From an uncultured Porphyromonadaceae bacterium (GTDB taxonomy: Bacteria > Bacteroidota > Bacteroidia > Bacteroidales > Muribaculaceae), in assembly GCA_946553045.1 (NCBI GenBank), contig CAMNRO010000003.1, positions 1-64,000 on the forward strand: DNA of 64,000 nucleotides. Direction: 5' to 3'. A model generated the notes under the pieces. That model was not told the DNA's origin. It did no database searches and was given only the letters and a program-made list of their open reading frames with translations. A program made the position numbers and the translations under genes. This document shows, in pieces, positions 36,792 through 46,154 of this stretch (positions are counted from its first letter, which is position 1; each line of letters opens with the position of its first letter).

Positions 36792-37295
36792 TCATTCAGT
36801 CATTTGGGCAAGCCGCTGCTTGATACGGTGCAGCCTCACACCGACATTAGTCTGGGAAAGGCCGGTGACAGCGGCAATTTCATCATAAGGGCATTCATCG
36901 AGCCACATGGTGACAATGGCACGGTCGATGGCTCCGAGCTGAGAAATGAGATTGCGGAGATATTGCAGTTGCTCCGCAAGGGTATTGTCGGCAGCGGGGT
37001 CTATAGGGTCGTTGACAAGGTCTTCGATGCGGCTTATGTTCGATGAAGAGTGTTTCTTGTTTTTTCTATGCCAGGTAATACATGTATTGATGGCCGTGCG
37101 GTATATCCATGTTGAAATCTTGGCCTCGCCTCGGAATCCGTCCATTCCCTGCCATATATTTATGAGGACCTCTTGATAGAGGTCGTCGAATGAGGCAGAC
37201 GCCGACATATAGGTGCAGCACACACGGCCGATAACATCTTTATATCGGTCGGTAAGCTCTATGAATTGGCTTTCTTTCTCATCTGTTTTTCTCAT
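36792..37295 (-). CDS. ECF-family RNA polymerase sigma factor
   Basis: 167 residues: sigma region 2 (about 15-85; FDDLYQEVLINIWQGMDGFRGEAKISTWIYRTAINTC) and region 4 (about 110-160; LGAIDRAIVTMWLDECPYDEIAAVTGLSQTNVGVRLHRIKQRL). ECF sigmas respond to envelope or environmental signals and usually drive their own genes. It is divergent from a secreted hydrolase gene across about 80 bases; whether it controls that gene is unknown. Confidence 0.93.
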   Translation of the reverse strand: MRKTDEKESQFIELTDRYKDVIGRVCCTYMSASASFDDLYQEVLINIWQGMDGFRGEAKISTWIYRTAINTCITWHRKNKKHSSSNISRIEDLVNDPIDPAADNTLAEQLQYLRNLISQLGAIDRAIVTMWLDECPYDEIAAVTGLSQTNVGVRLHRIKQRLAQMTE

Positions 37296-37351
37296 ATGCT
37301 ATATGACGTAAATATTTCAGGTTTATTACACACGGGAATTCTTAAATGTGC

Positions 37352-37359
37352 TATTTTTG
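37352..37359 (+). promoter_or_regulatory. Promoter of the secreted hydrolase gene
   Basis: TATTTTTG, exact -7 match, 16 bases before the ATG at 37376. It rules out a translation start at the earlier in-frame ATG at 37346. Confidence 0.75.
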
Positions 37360-37375
37360 CAAAAAAACTTTTTTT

Positions 37376-38374
37376 ATGAGACAGATATTTTTTGCATTAA
37401 GCTTGTCATCGGTTCTCCTTGCACCGGCCAAGACGGTAGACGAAGATATTAAAATAATCAATCCGGCAGATGGCGTCGTGCTGGCCGGTACCCTCACACA
37501 ACCTGTAGACAGGAATCCCAAGGGAGTACTGATATTGGTCACAGGCAGCGGTTGTCAGGACCGCGACGAAACCATATTCGACAAAAAGCCATTTCGGACG
37601 ATTGCCGACAGTCTCGCAGCACATGGCTATGCATCATTCCGCTATGATGACCGAGGTGCCGGCGAGTCGGGTGGCGATTTTAAAACTGCCACAGCCGATA
37701 CTTATCTTTCAGACCTGAAATGTATGCTGGCCTGCTCCGATTCAATATTCAGTAATATGCGGACGGGTGTTCTCGGACACAGTGAAGGCGGCTGGACAGC
37801 AATACAGGCTGCCGCAAGTCCATCATGTGATTTCATTATCACTCTCGCAGGTCCGGCATGGAAGGGCGACTCTCTCATAATGTCGCAGTCACGGGCTATT
37901 GCAGTTGCTCAGACGGGCCGATGGGATAAGGAGAAGACTCAGAGAAAATTATTGGATATCTGCATGATGCCCGTTCCGGAAAGTATTATCAAGACTCAAC
38001 TATATCTTGCTCTCAGTGCCGAATATGGAGATGCGGCAGCTATGCCTGCCGTTCAGAAGCAGCTTTCGGCGACTGTCGATGTCATGACATCAGAACATTA
38101 TCGTCAGCTTCTGTGTTATGACCCTGCTGATGATATTAAAAAAGTCTCAAAGCCATGGCTGGCTGTTAACGGCTCTTTGGATATGCAAGTGCTCCCTGAA
38201 AATCTTGAGACATTCAAGAAGCTTAATCCGAACGTAGACACTGTACTTCTCGAAGGACATAACCATCTGTTCCAAAAAGGCGGCACAGGGCGCATTCAGG
38301 AATACAAGGACCTCGACGGCGATATCTCAGCGGATTGCATCTTCAGTATAATCGATTGGCTCGACACACTCTAA
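37376..38374 (+). CDS. Exported alpha/beta hydrolase
   Basis: 332 residues: signal peptide (MRQIFFALSLSSVLLAP), alpha/beta-hydrolase core with oxyanion region LVTGSGCQDRDET, nucleophile elbow GHSEGGW (Ser about 134), acid in the NGSLDMQVLP strand and the catalytic His in EGHNHLFQ near the C terminus. This layout fits the exported esterase/peptidase-like hydrolases of Bacteroidetes. Substrate unknown. The stop overlaps that of znuC by four bases, tail to tail. Confidence 0.9.
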   Translation: MRQIFFALSLSSVLLAPAKTVDEDIKIINPADGVVLAGTLTQPVDRNPKGVLILVTGSGCQDRDETIFDKKPFRTIADSLAAHGYASFRYDDRGAGESGGDFKTATADTYLSDLKCMLACSDSIFSNMRTGVLGHSEGGWTAIQAAASPSCDFIITLAGPAWKGDSLIMSQSRAIAVAQTGRWDKEKTQRKLLDICMMPVPESIIKTQLYLALSAEYGDAAAMPAVQKQLSATVDVMTSEHYRQLLCYDPADDIKKVSKPWLAVNGSLDMQVLPENLETFKKLNPNVDTVLLEGHNHLFQKGGTGRIQEYKDLDGDISADCIFSIIDWLDTL

Positions 38375-39120
38375 CATTCTCTCGGCACATAGTGATGACG
38401 TGCCGTGCATTCTTCGAGCCTACGGTCGATGATGATGTGACGGTTGGCCATGCCTCCGATTTCGCTCATTTCATGACTTACAAGAAGGATTGTTGTGTTT
38501 TTGGCTATTTCAGCAACTATCTTGTATAGTCTTTTCTCGAATGTTTTGTCAAGGTACGACAATGGTTCGTCAAGCACAAGAAGCTGCGGACGACGGGCTA
38601 TCGCGCGCGCAAACAATGCACGCTGCAATTGGCCGCCGGAAAGAGCTCCGATAGGTCGCGACACAAGTTCGGTTAGACCGACAGCCTCGAGTAATTCGTC
38701 TACCCGTTCTTTTACCAGACTTTTATCCATGCCTTTCTGAGCAAGCAGACCTGATGACACCACTTCGCGAACGGTAATTGGGAAGTGTGAGTCCACGCTG
38801 TTTTTCTGAGGCAGATAGCCTATAGCCGGAGGCTGACACGCTTTGCCGCTTTCATCACAGAAAACGATGCTCCCTTCTGTGGGCTTGAGCAGACCGAGAA
38901 TAAGGCGGAGGAGGGTAGTCTTTCCTCCGCCGTTTGGACCTGTTATTGCAATGAAGTCGCCTTTGTCGACAGTGAAATTGACATCAGAGAGAATGACACG
39001 TTTTTCGCGCATAAACGACACATCGCACAAATGAAGGAGAGGTGGCCGACTTGAGTCGGCGGAATGACTGCAAGTGCAGCAACGGCAATGTTCGCTATGG
39101 CCGGGCAAGTTCATCGGCAA
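38371..39120 (-). CDS. znuC: Metal ABC transporter ATPase (ZnuC-like) with Cys/His-rich N-terminal extension
   Basis: 249 residues. The ABC core has Walker A GPNGGGKTT (about 62), the signature LSGGQLQRA (about 160) and Walker B LLVLDEPLSYLD. It is preceded by about 27 extra residues containing GHSEHCRCCTCSHS (residues 7-20): four Cys and three His within 12 residues, very like a metal-binding site. The start must be at or near 39120, because the first core strand begins right after the extension. The gene overlaps znuA by 26 bases. No permease gene is adjacent. Confidence 0.88.
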   Translation of the reverse strand: MPMNLPGHSEHCRCCTCSHSADSSRPPLLHLCDVSFMREKRVILSDVNFTVDKGDFIAITGPNGGGKTTLLRLILGLLKPTEGSIVFCDESGKACQPPAIGYLPQKNSVDSHFPITVREVVSSGLLAQKGMDKSLVKERVDELLEAVGLTELVSRPIGALSGGQLQRALFARAIARRPQLLVLDEPLSYLDKTFEKRLYKIVAEIAKNTTILLVSHEMSEIGGMANRHIIIDRRLEECTARHHYVPREC

Positions 39121-39973
39121 TTCTTATTAATTCGTTTTCCCATTCGTAAGCCAACGGATCTATCTCCACCAGCCGCGAGCCGATGGCTTTGTTGAGGCTC
39201 GCGGCCTGACGATTGTCGTATTCTTTTTGAAAGAAAAGGACTTTTACGTTGTTGTTCTTCGCAGAGTCTATGACCTCTTTGAGTCTCTTGGCCGGCATTT
39301 CTTTGCTCTCATGTCCGACGGCAATCTGCCCGAGGCCATAATCATGCGCGAAGTAGCTAAGCGACGGATGCCATATGGCAAACGATTTTTGCCCGCTTAC
39401 TTTCGAGGCAAGAGATTGGTCTAAGGAATCCAGATGCGCAATGATTTTATCCAGACGTCTGTCATATTCTTGAGCTCCGGCAGAATCTATCTGGCATAAA
39501 GCTGCGGCCATATTAGAGGCAATCAGTTTCATATTGGATACCGAAGTCCATACGTGAGGATCTGCGGTCTCATCACAAGCTCCATGGTTTTCTGCATGAG
39601 TATGTCCATGGTGCCCATGAGTACCATACAGAGGTAGTATCCCCTTTGTCACATCGACAAATGAGACCTCTTCAGGTAAAGAACTTTTCAGATTATTCTC
39701 AAAAGGAAATGCCCCAATAGCAAAATATGCTTTTGAGTTATCTGCCTGGCGTCGTATGCTCAGCGACGGGTCAAATGTTTCAGGATCGCTGCCGCGGGCA
39801 AGTAATGTGACGACATCAAAGCGGTCGCCGGCGAGCTGTTCGAGGATTTGTCGCTGTGGCTCGATACTTACTGTTATAGTCGGCCTTTCGGCTGTATCGC
39901 CGTTATTCACAGAGCAGGCAGCCAATGCCAACCCCGATATTAAAGAAATACAGCCTATGTTGGCTTTATTCAT
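39095..39973 (-). CDS. znuA: Zinc/metal ABC transporter substrate-binding lipoprotein (ZnuA-like)
   Basis: 292 residues: a lipoprotein signal with lipobox LALAAC, then the cluster A-I metal-binding fold (VSIEPQRQILEQLAGDRFDVVTLL), a His-rich loop (YGTHGHHGHTHAENHG) typical of ZnuA, DPHVWTSVSN, and HPSLSYFAHDYGL with further ligand His. Zinc is favoured by the His-rich loop over manganese. The ATG at 39973 overlaps the nfnB stop by eight bases. Confidence 0.9.
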   Translation of the reverse strand: MNKANIGCISLISGLALAACSVNNGDTAERPTITVSIEPQRQILEQLAGDRFDVVTLLARGSDPETFDPSLSIRRQADNSKAYFAIGAFPFENNLKSSLPEEVSFVDVTKGILPLYGTHGHHGHTHAENHGACDETADPHVWTSVSNMKLIASNMAAALCQIDSAGAQEYDRRLDKIIAHLDSLDQSLASKVSGQKSFAIWHPSLSYFAHDYGLGQIAVGHESKEMPAKRLKEVIDSAKNNNVKVLFFQKEYDNRQAASLNKAIGSRLVEIDPLAYEWENELIRIADELARP

Positions 39974-41423
39974 TTTCAAGAAGCTTTTTCGACATAGATG
40001 CAGCAGCCTGACGGCCGTCGCCCATTGCAAGAATCACTGTAGCACCGCCGCGGACGATATCGCCTCCGGCATATATAACCGGAATAGATGTCTGTAGCGT
40101 TTCATCAACCGCGAGAGTGCCGCGCTTTGTCACTTCAAGGCCCTCTATCGAAGAGGGTATGAGCGGATTCGGAGAGACTCCGACACTCACAATCACCAAA
40201 TCGACGGGTATTTCCTCCACAGCGCCTTCGATAGGCACCGGACTACGGCGTCCCGACGCATCTGGCTCTCCAAGCTCCATTCGCTGCACGATTACTGATT
40301 TGACACGGCCTTTTTCATCTCCTTTATATTCTATAGGATTGCAGAGGGTCATGAACTGCACTCCCTCTTCTTTGGCATGAATCACTTCCTCTAAGCGTGC
40401 CGGCATTTCAGCTTCACTTCTGCGATATATTATCATGGCTTCGGCACCCATGCGTCGTGCCGTGCGTACGCTGTCCATCGCAGTATTTCCGCCTCCGACA
40501 ACAGCGACACGCTTACCCTTTGGTGCAGGAGTGTCATGTCCGGCTGTTCCGGCCCCCATAAGATTGATACGTGTGAGGTATTCGTTGCTTGACATTACTC
40601 CGATGAGATTTTCGCCCGGAATATTCATGAACCGCGGCAGTCCGGCGCCAGAAGCGACAAACATACCTTTGAATCCCATCTGAAGAATATCCTCATAGCC
40701 GAAAGTTCGTCCGATTACTGTATCGGCATGGAACTGCACTCCACGGCGGCGCAGATTGTCAAGTTCGGCATCGACAATAGCATTAGGAAGTCGGAAGGCA
40801 GGTATGCCATATTTAAGCACTCCGCCGATTTCGTGCAATGCCTCAAAAACGTGGACCTCGAATCCGCGGCGCGACATATCGCCTGCAAACGACAGCCCGG
40901 CAGGTCCGGAACCTACCACTGCGATTTTTATGCCCTTCGGAGCTGCGACGGCATCTTCAGGCGAGAGATTATTCTCACGAGCCTTATCGGCCGCAAAGCG
41001 CTCAAGATAGCCGATGGCGACAGGCTCTTTCTTCATCTTGTTATATATACAACGGCTTTCACATTGACGTTCCTGCGGGCAAACACGTCCACAGACGGCA
41101 GGCAATGCGCTTGTTCTGCCGAGAACAGCGGCAGCCGTTTTTATATCGCCCCGCTGCACATTTTTAATGAATCCGGGGATATCGATACCGACCGGACAGC
41201 CTTCGACGCATGTCGGAGTAGGGCAGTCAAGACATCTGCTCGCCTCAAGAACGGCCTCTTCGTCACTTAGCCCCTGGTTTACCTCTTCGTTATTACAGAT
41301 ACGGTATGCTGCGTCAAGCTGTGGCATCTTGGCTCTTGGGATTGAAGCTCGTTCTTTTGCAGAGAGCGCCTTGCGGAGTTCTTCTCGCCAAGCTGCGTCG
41401 CGACCTGTTTTTATATCTTCCAT
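39966..41423 (-). CDS. NAD(P)H oxidoreductase large subunit, GltD-like (NfnB/SudA type)
   Basis: 485 residues: N-terminal Fe-S domain with CLDCPTPTCVEGCPVGIDIPGF and CGRVCPQERQCESRC, a first FAD/NAD-binding fold (IAVVGSGPAGLSFAGDM) and a second (RVAVVGGGNTAMDSVRTARRMG). With the small subunit upstream it matches the NfnAB/SudAB complexes, which couple NADH, NADPH and ferredoxin, rather than true glutamate synthase (no large gltB nearby). A TTG at 41441 overlapping the upstream stop is an alternative start. Cytoplasmic. Confidence 0.88.
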   Translation of the reverse strand: MEDIKTGRDAAWREELRKALSAKERASIPRAKMPQLDAAYRICNNEEVNQGLSDEEAVLEASRCLDCPTPTCVEGCPVGIDIPGFIKNVQRGDIKTAAAVLGRTSALPAVCGRVCPQERQCESRCIYNKMKKEPVAIGYLERFAADKARENNLSPEDAVAAPKGIKIAVVGSGPAGLSFAGDMSRRGFEVHVFEALHEIGGVLKYGIPAFRLPNAIVDAELDNLRRRGVQFHADTVIGRTFGYEDILQMGFKGMFVASGAGLPRFMNIPGENLIGVMSSNEYLTRINLMGAGTAGHDTPAPKGKRVAVVGGGNTAMDSVRTARRMGAEAMIIYRRSEAEMPARLEEVIHAKEEGVQFMTLCNPIEYKGDEKGRVKSVIVQRMELGEPDASGRRSPVPIEGAVEEIPVDLVIVSVGVSPNPLIPSSIEGLEVTKRGTLAVDETLQTSIPVIYAGGDIVRGGATVILAMGDGRQAAASMSKKLLENE

Positions 41424-41437
41424 TGCTATTATTATTT

Positions 41438-42226
41438 TCAAAGATCGTATGCACGCATACGCATTATCATTTCATCGAAATCTACCTGATGAGCGTCGAA
41501 TTCTGGACCATCTACACATACAAAACGCATTTTGCCGCCGACATTCACACGACAGGCGCCACACATTCCGGTTCCATCGACCATTATAGTATTTAATGAG
41601 CAAATAGTAGGGACTTCATATTTTTTTGTTAGCAAAGCCACAAATTTCATCATCACTGCCGGGCCTATGGCTACCACTTCTGAGACTTTTTCGCGCAGCA
41701 ATATTTCCTCGACGCCAGCTGTCACAAGACCCTTGCGTCCGGCACTTCCGTCATCTGTCATAACGATAACTTCATCTGACCATTTGCGGATTTCGTCTTC
41801 TAATATAATAAGGTCTGCCGATCTTGCCGCAATGACACTCACGACACGGTTTCCGGCCTTCTTCATTGCTTCTACAATCGGCAACAGAGGAGCTATGCCG
41901 ACGCCTCCGGCGCAGCATACAACCGTTCCTTCATGCTTCTTTATGTCGGTTGCACGTCCAAGAGGTCCGACAAGGTCTGTGAGACAATCTCCGGCTTCCA
42001 GTGCGCATATTTTACGGGTTGATTCGCCGACGGCCTGGACAACAAGCATAATAGTGCCTGCAACAGGGTCTGCAGAGGCTATTGTCAGCGGTATTCGTTC
42101 GCCGCCTTCGCCGGTGCGTACAATCACAAAATGCCCCGGTTTTCGGGCTTTGGCAACAGCAGGGGCTTCAACAATTAGTTTTACAACTTTTTCCGAAAAA
42201 TATGATTTCTCAATAATTCGATTCAT
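41438..42226 (-). CDS. Ferredoxin-NADP reductase-like small subunit (NfnA/SudB type)
   Basis: 262 residues: a ferredoxin-reductase fold with the FAD motif RIPLTIASAD, an NAD-binding CCAGGVGIAPLLPIVEA and a C-terminal [2Fe-2S] region (MCGACRVN and FVCVDGPEF). This is the subunit that pairs with the GltD-like protein in electron-bifurcating transhydrogenases of anaerobes. It is the first gene of the run nfnA-nfnB-znuA-znuC, behind a canonical promoter. Confidence 0.88.
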   Translation of the reverse strand: MNRIIEKSYFSEKVVKLIVEAPAVAKARKPGHFVIVRTGEGGERIPLTIASADPVAGTIMLVVQAVGESTRKICALEAGDCLTDLVGPLGRATDIKKHEGTVVCCAGGVGIAPLLPIVEAMKKAGNRVVSVIAARSADLIILEDEIRKWSDEVIVMTDDGSAGRKGLVTAGVEEILLREKVSEVVAIGPAVMMKFVALLTKKYEVPTICSLNTIMVDGTGMCGACRVNVGGKMRFVCVDGPEFDAHQVDFDEMIMRMRAYDL

Positions 42227-42247
42227 GCGTTCATAAGATTAGCTTCG

Positions 42248-42278
42248 CAAAAATACATAAAATCTGAATACCAGCAAA
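42248..42278 (-). promoter_or_regulatory. Promoter of the nfn-znu run
   Basis: On the minus strand TTTG (42275-42278) and TATTTTTG (42248-42255) are exactly 19 bases apart, a perfect Bacteroidetes promoter, about 22 bases before the first start codon. Confidence 0.88.
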
Positions 42279-43175
42279 GACGTATTCAGACCTCTAATGA
42301 CAAATAAGTGCAAACCTCCGATTAAACCTGCCTGAAGAGAGTAAAAGCTTAAATCTCCAAATACACTATTTAACATAATAGTAATTATCAAACAAGAGAA
42401 AGACGGATCTTAATAAGCGGCTGAAGTTGTCCATGTCTGGAGACTCTATCAGATATGAGTTGTAAGCGGTTTGGGCTTAGGGATGCTGCTTTGCAGCCAA
42501 TTTTATCTCCAAACAAGAGCTATTTTGTTGTCCGCGGAATAAGTGTATTTATTACAACTTAGCTATGGTTTGGAATAAATCAACACATTGTATTTAACCT
42601 ATTTATGCTAAGTTAAAAATGAGTTAATAGCGAAACTTAGAGGCTCTGAGAATGTTATATTTATAAATACTCGAATAAACATTCGTAAATTTTTAATTCT
42701 GACAAATTACATAGCTGAATTTATTGTCCAGCGAGTCGATTTTACAATTGAAAACAAACTGAGAAGACTTGAGAAAGTGACAATCGCAACCAAGGTATTC
42801 AACTGCAAACACAATTTCAAGAGCAATCTGACATTCTTACAATAGTCGTAGTTGCGCAATGTAAACTATTGACAATGCCAAATAACATAGCCCTTATTGT
42901 GTGTAACATTTTTTAACAAAACGGACATTGGACTAATATCCAAGTCAAAAGCAGGAAAATGTAATCTATTTATTTAAATATCTACCGAAACAACGAACAT
43001 CGCGATGCTATCGTCTTTAAAACATGTGTAATTAGCTTTTAGTCTTGATAATATGGTGCAATATCTATTGCTTCACTTTAACTCAGATGCGTGTAATTTA
43101 CAATGACAGCAACCTAACAGATTCGGCATTATTTAGAAATGAGAATAACGCTATTTGCAATCGTAAAACATAATT
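42279..43175. other. AT-rich gene-free stretch
   Basis: About 900 bases with no credible coding region on either strand, no tRNA fold and no IS terminal repeats that I can recognise. It is visibly richer in A/T than the genes on both sides. It may be decayed DNA or foreign DNA that came with the neighbouring regulator, or a long regulatory region. Confidence 0.6.
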
Positions 43176-43196
43176 CACAATTCGCAATTTGCAATT
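43176..43196. repeat. Three tandem heptamers ahead of the XRE gene
   Basis: CACAATT, CGCAATT and TGCAATT follow one another without gaps and overlap the likely -33 element. They may be operator half-sites for the adjacent regulator. Confidence 0.5.
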
Positions 43197-43219
43197 ACAA
43201 ATAATTATTTATAAATTTG
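43188..43219 (+). promoter_or_regulatory. Promoter of the XRE regulator gene
   Basis: TTTG (43188-43191) and TAAATTTG (43212-43219), 20 bases apart; the -7 box is exact and lies 25 bases before the ATG. Confidence 0.75.
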
Positions 43220-43244
43220 CGGTGGTAAAATTTACAATTGTGTC

Positions 43245-43805
43245 ATGGAAAAACTTGAAGAAGGAACTGTAATTACACGTTTGAAGACATTTATAGAGTA
43301 TTGTGGATTGTCTAATTCTCAATTTGCAGATAGAGCTGGTATTCCCCGCCCTACCCTTTCCCAATTGATACACGGTCGTAATAAATCTGTCAACGATTTA
43401 TTGCTTCGTAAACTCCATGAGAATTTTCCAGCCCTTGACATCTCCTGGTTGCTTTTTGGCGTGGGCAGTATGTTGAAAGAATCAAATATTCAATTCTCAG
43501 AGCCTCAAAACAGCCCAAAAACGTCTCTAAACAGCTTCCAAAACGCTGAAATAGATGAGACTAGCGACTTATTTTCCACGGCAATAGCCAACCCTACAGA
43601 ACAAGTAAAAGAGATTTTTGAAGCTGAAAACCCAGATTTTGGTAGTTTCGGGGCTTTTACCAATAAGTTTGCCGAGCCCGATAGAGAAGATATGGATGTA
43701 CAGAAGAGCTACCCTCCTACGGGCGGTAAAAAAATCAAATCAATAATAATATTCTATACCGACAGTAGTTTTGAAGTCTTTTCGCCAGACAAACCTGAAA
43801 TCTAA
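43245..43805 (+). CDS. XRE-family transcriptional regulator
   Basis: 186 residues: an N-terminal helix-turn-helix (about 10-65; YCGLSNSQFADRAGIPRPTLSQLIHGRN) followed by ALDISWLLFGVGSMLK, a phrase seen after the HTH in phage-type repressors, then a Ser/Asn/Glu-rich linker and a short C-terminal strand region. No S24 peptidase domain follows, so induction by self-cleavage is not expected. Stands alone between an AT-rich gap and its own terminator. Targets unknown; phage or plasmid origin is a reasonable guess. Confidence 0.85.
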   Translation: MEKLEEGTVITRLKTFIEYCGLSNSQFADRAGIPRPTLSQLIHGRNKSVNDLLLRKLHENFPALDISWLLFGVGSMLKESNIQFSEPQNSPKTSLNSFQNAEIDETSDLFSTAIANPTEQVKEIFEAENPDFGSFGAFTNKFAEPDREDMDVQKSYPPTGGKKIKSIIIFYTDSSFEVFSPDKPEI

Positions 43806-43840
43806 AAAATGACCGGCAAGTATATTTTGCCGGTCATTTT
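43806..43840 (+). terminator. Terminator after the XRE gene
   Basis: AAAATGACCGGCAA / TTGCCGGTCATTTT, 14 pairs, 7-base loop, A/T flanks on both sides; starts right after the stop codon. Confidence 0.9.
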
Positions 43841-43923
43841 ATATGCTGCAATAAAAAGACATGATAAGCGCCTTTATATGGTTCTCTGACGAGCGCTGTA
43901 TGTCTGAAATGGGAAATCATAAA

Positions 43924-43956
43924 GAACGGCGCATGTCATCGCGACACGCGCCGTTC
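43924..43956 (-). terminator. Terminator of the mutA-mutB operon
   Basis: GAACGGCGC / GCGCCGTTC with an inner TGTC/GACA pair; on the minus strand it is followed by TTTATGATTT. It lies about 50 bases past the mutB stop. Confidence 0.7.
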
Positions 43957-44003
43957 CGGGGGTAATATTGAGCCTAATTAAGGCTCGGGGGAAGATTTTA
44001 GTA

Positions 44004-46139
44004 TTATTCCTGTTCTCCGTTGAGGATTTCGAGCATCTTTATCGCTGATACAGGAATACGTGTACCAGGACCAAAGATTGCAGCCACACCGGCTTTGTAA
44101 AGGAAATCGTAATCCTGAGCGGGGATAACACCGCCAGCTGTTACCATGATGTCCTCACGACCCAGTTTCTTGAGTTCTTCAATTACCTGAGGAATGAGTG
44201 TTTTGTGGCCGGCGGCAAGCGAAGAAACACCAAGGATGTGAACGTCGTTTTCAACAGCCATACGGGCAGCTTCTGCAGGAGTCTGGAAGAGCGGACCCAT
44301 GTCGACGTCAAAGCCACAGTCGGCATAACCGGTAGCTACAACCTTGGCGCCACGGTCGTGACCGTCCTGGCCCATTTTTGCAATCATGATACGGGGCTGA
44401 CGACCTTCGCGCTTTGCGAATTCGGCGGTCATTTCCTGGGCGCGCTGGAAATCGGCGTCCTGTTTGGTTTCGCTTGAATACACTCCTGAGATAGTTCTGA
44501 TGACAGCTTTATAACGTCCTACGACATCTTCGCAGGCGTCGGAAATTTCACCAAGGGTGGCACGGAGACCGGCAGCCTTTACAGCAAGGTCGAGGAGATT
44601 GCCTTCTTTAGTGCGTACGCACTCTGTAATAGCGGCAAGAGCTTCTTTAACCTTGGCCTCGTCGCGATGAGCCTTGACGTCGTTAAGACGCTCAATCTGC
44701 TCGCGACGAACCTCTGTATTGTCGATTTCGAGAATGTCGATAGGATCTTCGTGGTCGAGACGGTATTTGTTGATACCTACGATAGTCTGACGGCCGGAGT
44801 CGATACGGGCCTGTGTGCGGGCCGAAGCCTCTTCAATGCGGAGTTTGGGAAGACCGGTTTCGATAGCCTTGGCCATGCCGCCGAGCTTCTCGATTTCCTG
44901 AATATGCTCCCAGGCACGGTGTGCAATCTCATTGGTAAGAGCTTCGATATAGTACGAACCGCCCCAGGGGTCGATTGCGCGGGTAACCTGAGTTTCCTCC
45001 TGAATGTAAATCTGGGTATTACGGGCAATACGTGCCGAGAAGTCAGTCGGAAGGGCGATGGCTTCGTCAAGAGCATTAGTGTGCAAACTCTGAGTGTGGC
45101 CGAGAGCGGCGCCCATGGCTTCGATACAGGTACGTCCTACGTTGTTGAAGGGGTCCTGTTCTGTAAGCGACCAACCCGAAGTCTGCGAGTGTGTACGCAG
45201 TGCGAGAGATTTGGGGTTCTTGGGGTTGAACTGCTTCACAATCTTGGCCCAGAGCATACGGGCTGCACGCATCTTGGCTACTTCCATGAAGTAGTTCATG
45301 CCGATAGCCCAGAAGAACGACAGACGGGGTGCGAAAGAGTCGATATCCATACCTGCGTTAACACCTGCACGAAGGTACTCGAGACCGTCGGCAAGAGTAT
45401 ATGCCAGCTCGATGTCGCAAGTAGCGCCGGCTTCCTGCATGTGGTAGCCGGAAATCGAGATAGAGTTGAACTTAGGCATGTTCTTCGATGTGTATTCGAA
45501 GATGTCGGCGATGATTCGCATAGAGAATTCCGGCGGGTAGATATAGGTGTTACGCACCATGAATTCCTTAAGGATATCGTTCTGGATAGTACCTGCCATT
45601 TCTTCGAGTTTGGCACCCTGCTCAAGGCCTGCGTTGATGTAGAATGCGAGTACGGGAAGTACGGCGCCGTTCATAGTCATAGACACAGACATCTTGTTCA
45701 GAGGAATACCGTCGAAGAGCACTTTCATGTCGTCGAGAGTACAGATAGATACGCCGGCTTTACCTACGTCGCCTACAACACGCTCGTGATCGGCGTCATA
45801 GCCGCGGTGTGTAGCGAGGTCGAAAGCCACCGAAAGACCCTTCTGGCCGGACGCGAGGTTGCGGCGATAGAAGGCATTCGATTCTGCGGCTGTCGAGAAG
45901 CCTGCATACTGGCGGATAGTCCAGGGGCGAAGAGGATACATGGCGCTGTACGGGCCACGGAGGAATGGAGGAATACCCGACATGTAATTGAGATGCTCGA
46001 GGCCTTCGAGGTCATCTTTGGTATAGACGGGTTTTACGGGTATAAGTTCCGGAGTAGTCCAGTTTTCTGTATTGGCTGCAGCGGGTGCGGGGCCGGCCGT
46101 CCCGGCCACGATGTCGATATTTTTAAAATCGGGTTTCAT
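44004..46139 (-). CDS. mutB: Methylmalonyl-CoA mutase large (catalytic) subunit
   Basis: Adenosylcobalamin-dependent interconversion of succinyl-CoA and (R)-methylmalonyl-CoA, leading to propionate in Bacteroidales. 711 residues: TIM-barrel domain with [26 protein letters not shown] and [18 protein letters not shown], then the C-terminal B12-binding domain (about 575-705) with the DxHxxG ligand motif in [15 protein letters not shown]. Length is normal for the large chain. Starts 15 bases after the small-subunit gene. Confidence 0.98.
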   Translation of the reverse strand: MKPDFKNIDIVAGTAGPAPAAANTENWTTPELIPVKPVYTKDDLEGLEHLNYMSGIPPFLRGPYSAMYPLRPWTIRQYAGFSTAAESNAFYRRNLASGQKGLSVAFDLATHRGYDADHERVVGDVGKAGVSICTLDDMKVLFDGIPLNKMSVSMTMNGAVLPVLAFYINAGLEQGAKLEEMAGTIQNDILKEFMVRNTYIYPPEFSMRIIADIFEYTSKNMPKFNSISISGYHMQEAGATCDIELAYTLADGLEYLRAGVNAGMDIDSFAPRLSFFWAIGMNYFMEVAKMRAARMLWAKIVKQFNPKNPKSLALRTHSQTSGWSLTEQDPFNNVGRTCIEAMGAALGHTQSLHTNALDEAIALPTDFSARIARNTQIYIQEETQVTRAIDPWGGSYYIEALTNEIAHRAWEHIQEIEKLGGMAKAIETGLPKLRIEEASARTQARIDSGRQTIVGINKYRLDHEDPIDILEIDNTEVRREQIERLNDVKAHRDEAKVKEALAAITECVRTKEGNLLDLAVKAAGLRATLGEISDACEDVVGRYKAVIRTISGVYSSETKQDADFQRAQEMTAEFAKREGRQPRIMIAKMGQDGHDRGAKVVATGYADCGFDVDMGPLFQTPAEAARMAVENDVHILGVSSLAAGHKTLIPQVIEELKKLGREDIMVTAGGVIPAQDYDFLYKAGVAAIFGPGTRIPVSAIKMLEILNGEQE

Positions 46140-46154
46140 AGTTGCTGAGACGGT

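Noticed and set aside
37346-37375. Longer start of the secreted hydrolase
   Set aside because: It would include the -7 box at 37352-37359 and put extra residues before the signal peptide.
44667-46148. Long open frame of 493 codons on the plus strand opposite mutB
   Set aside because: Same reason: mutB is certain, and the antisense translation has no recognisable domain.
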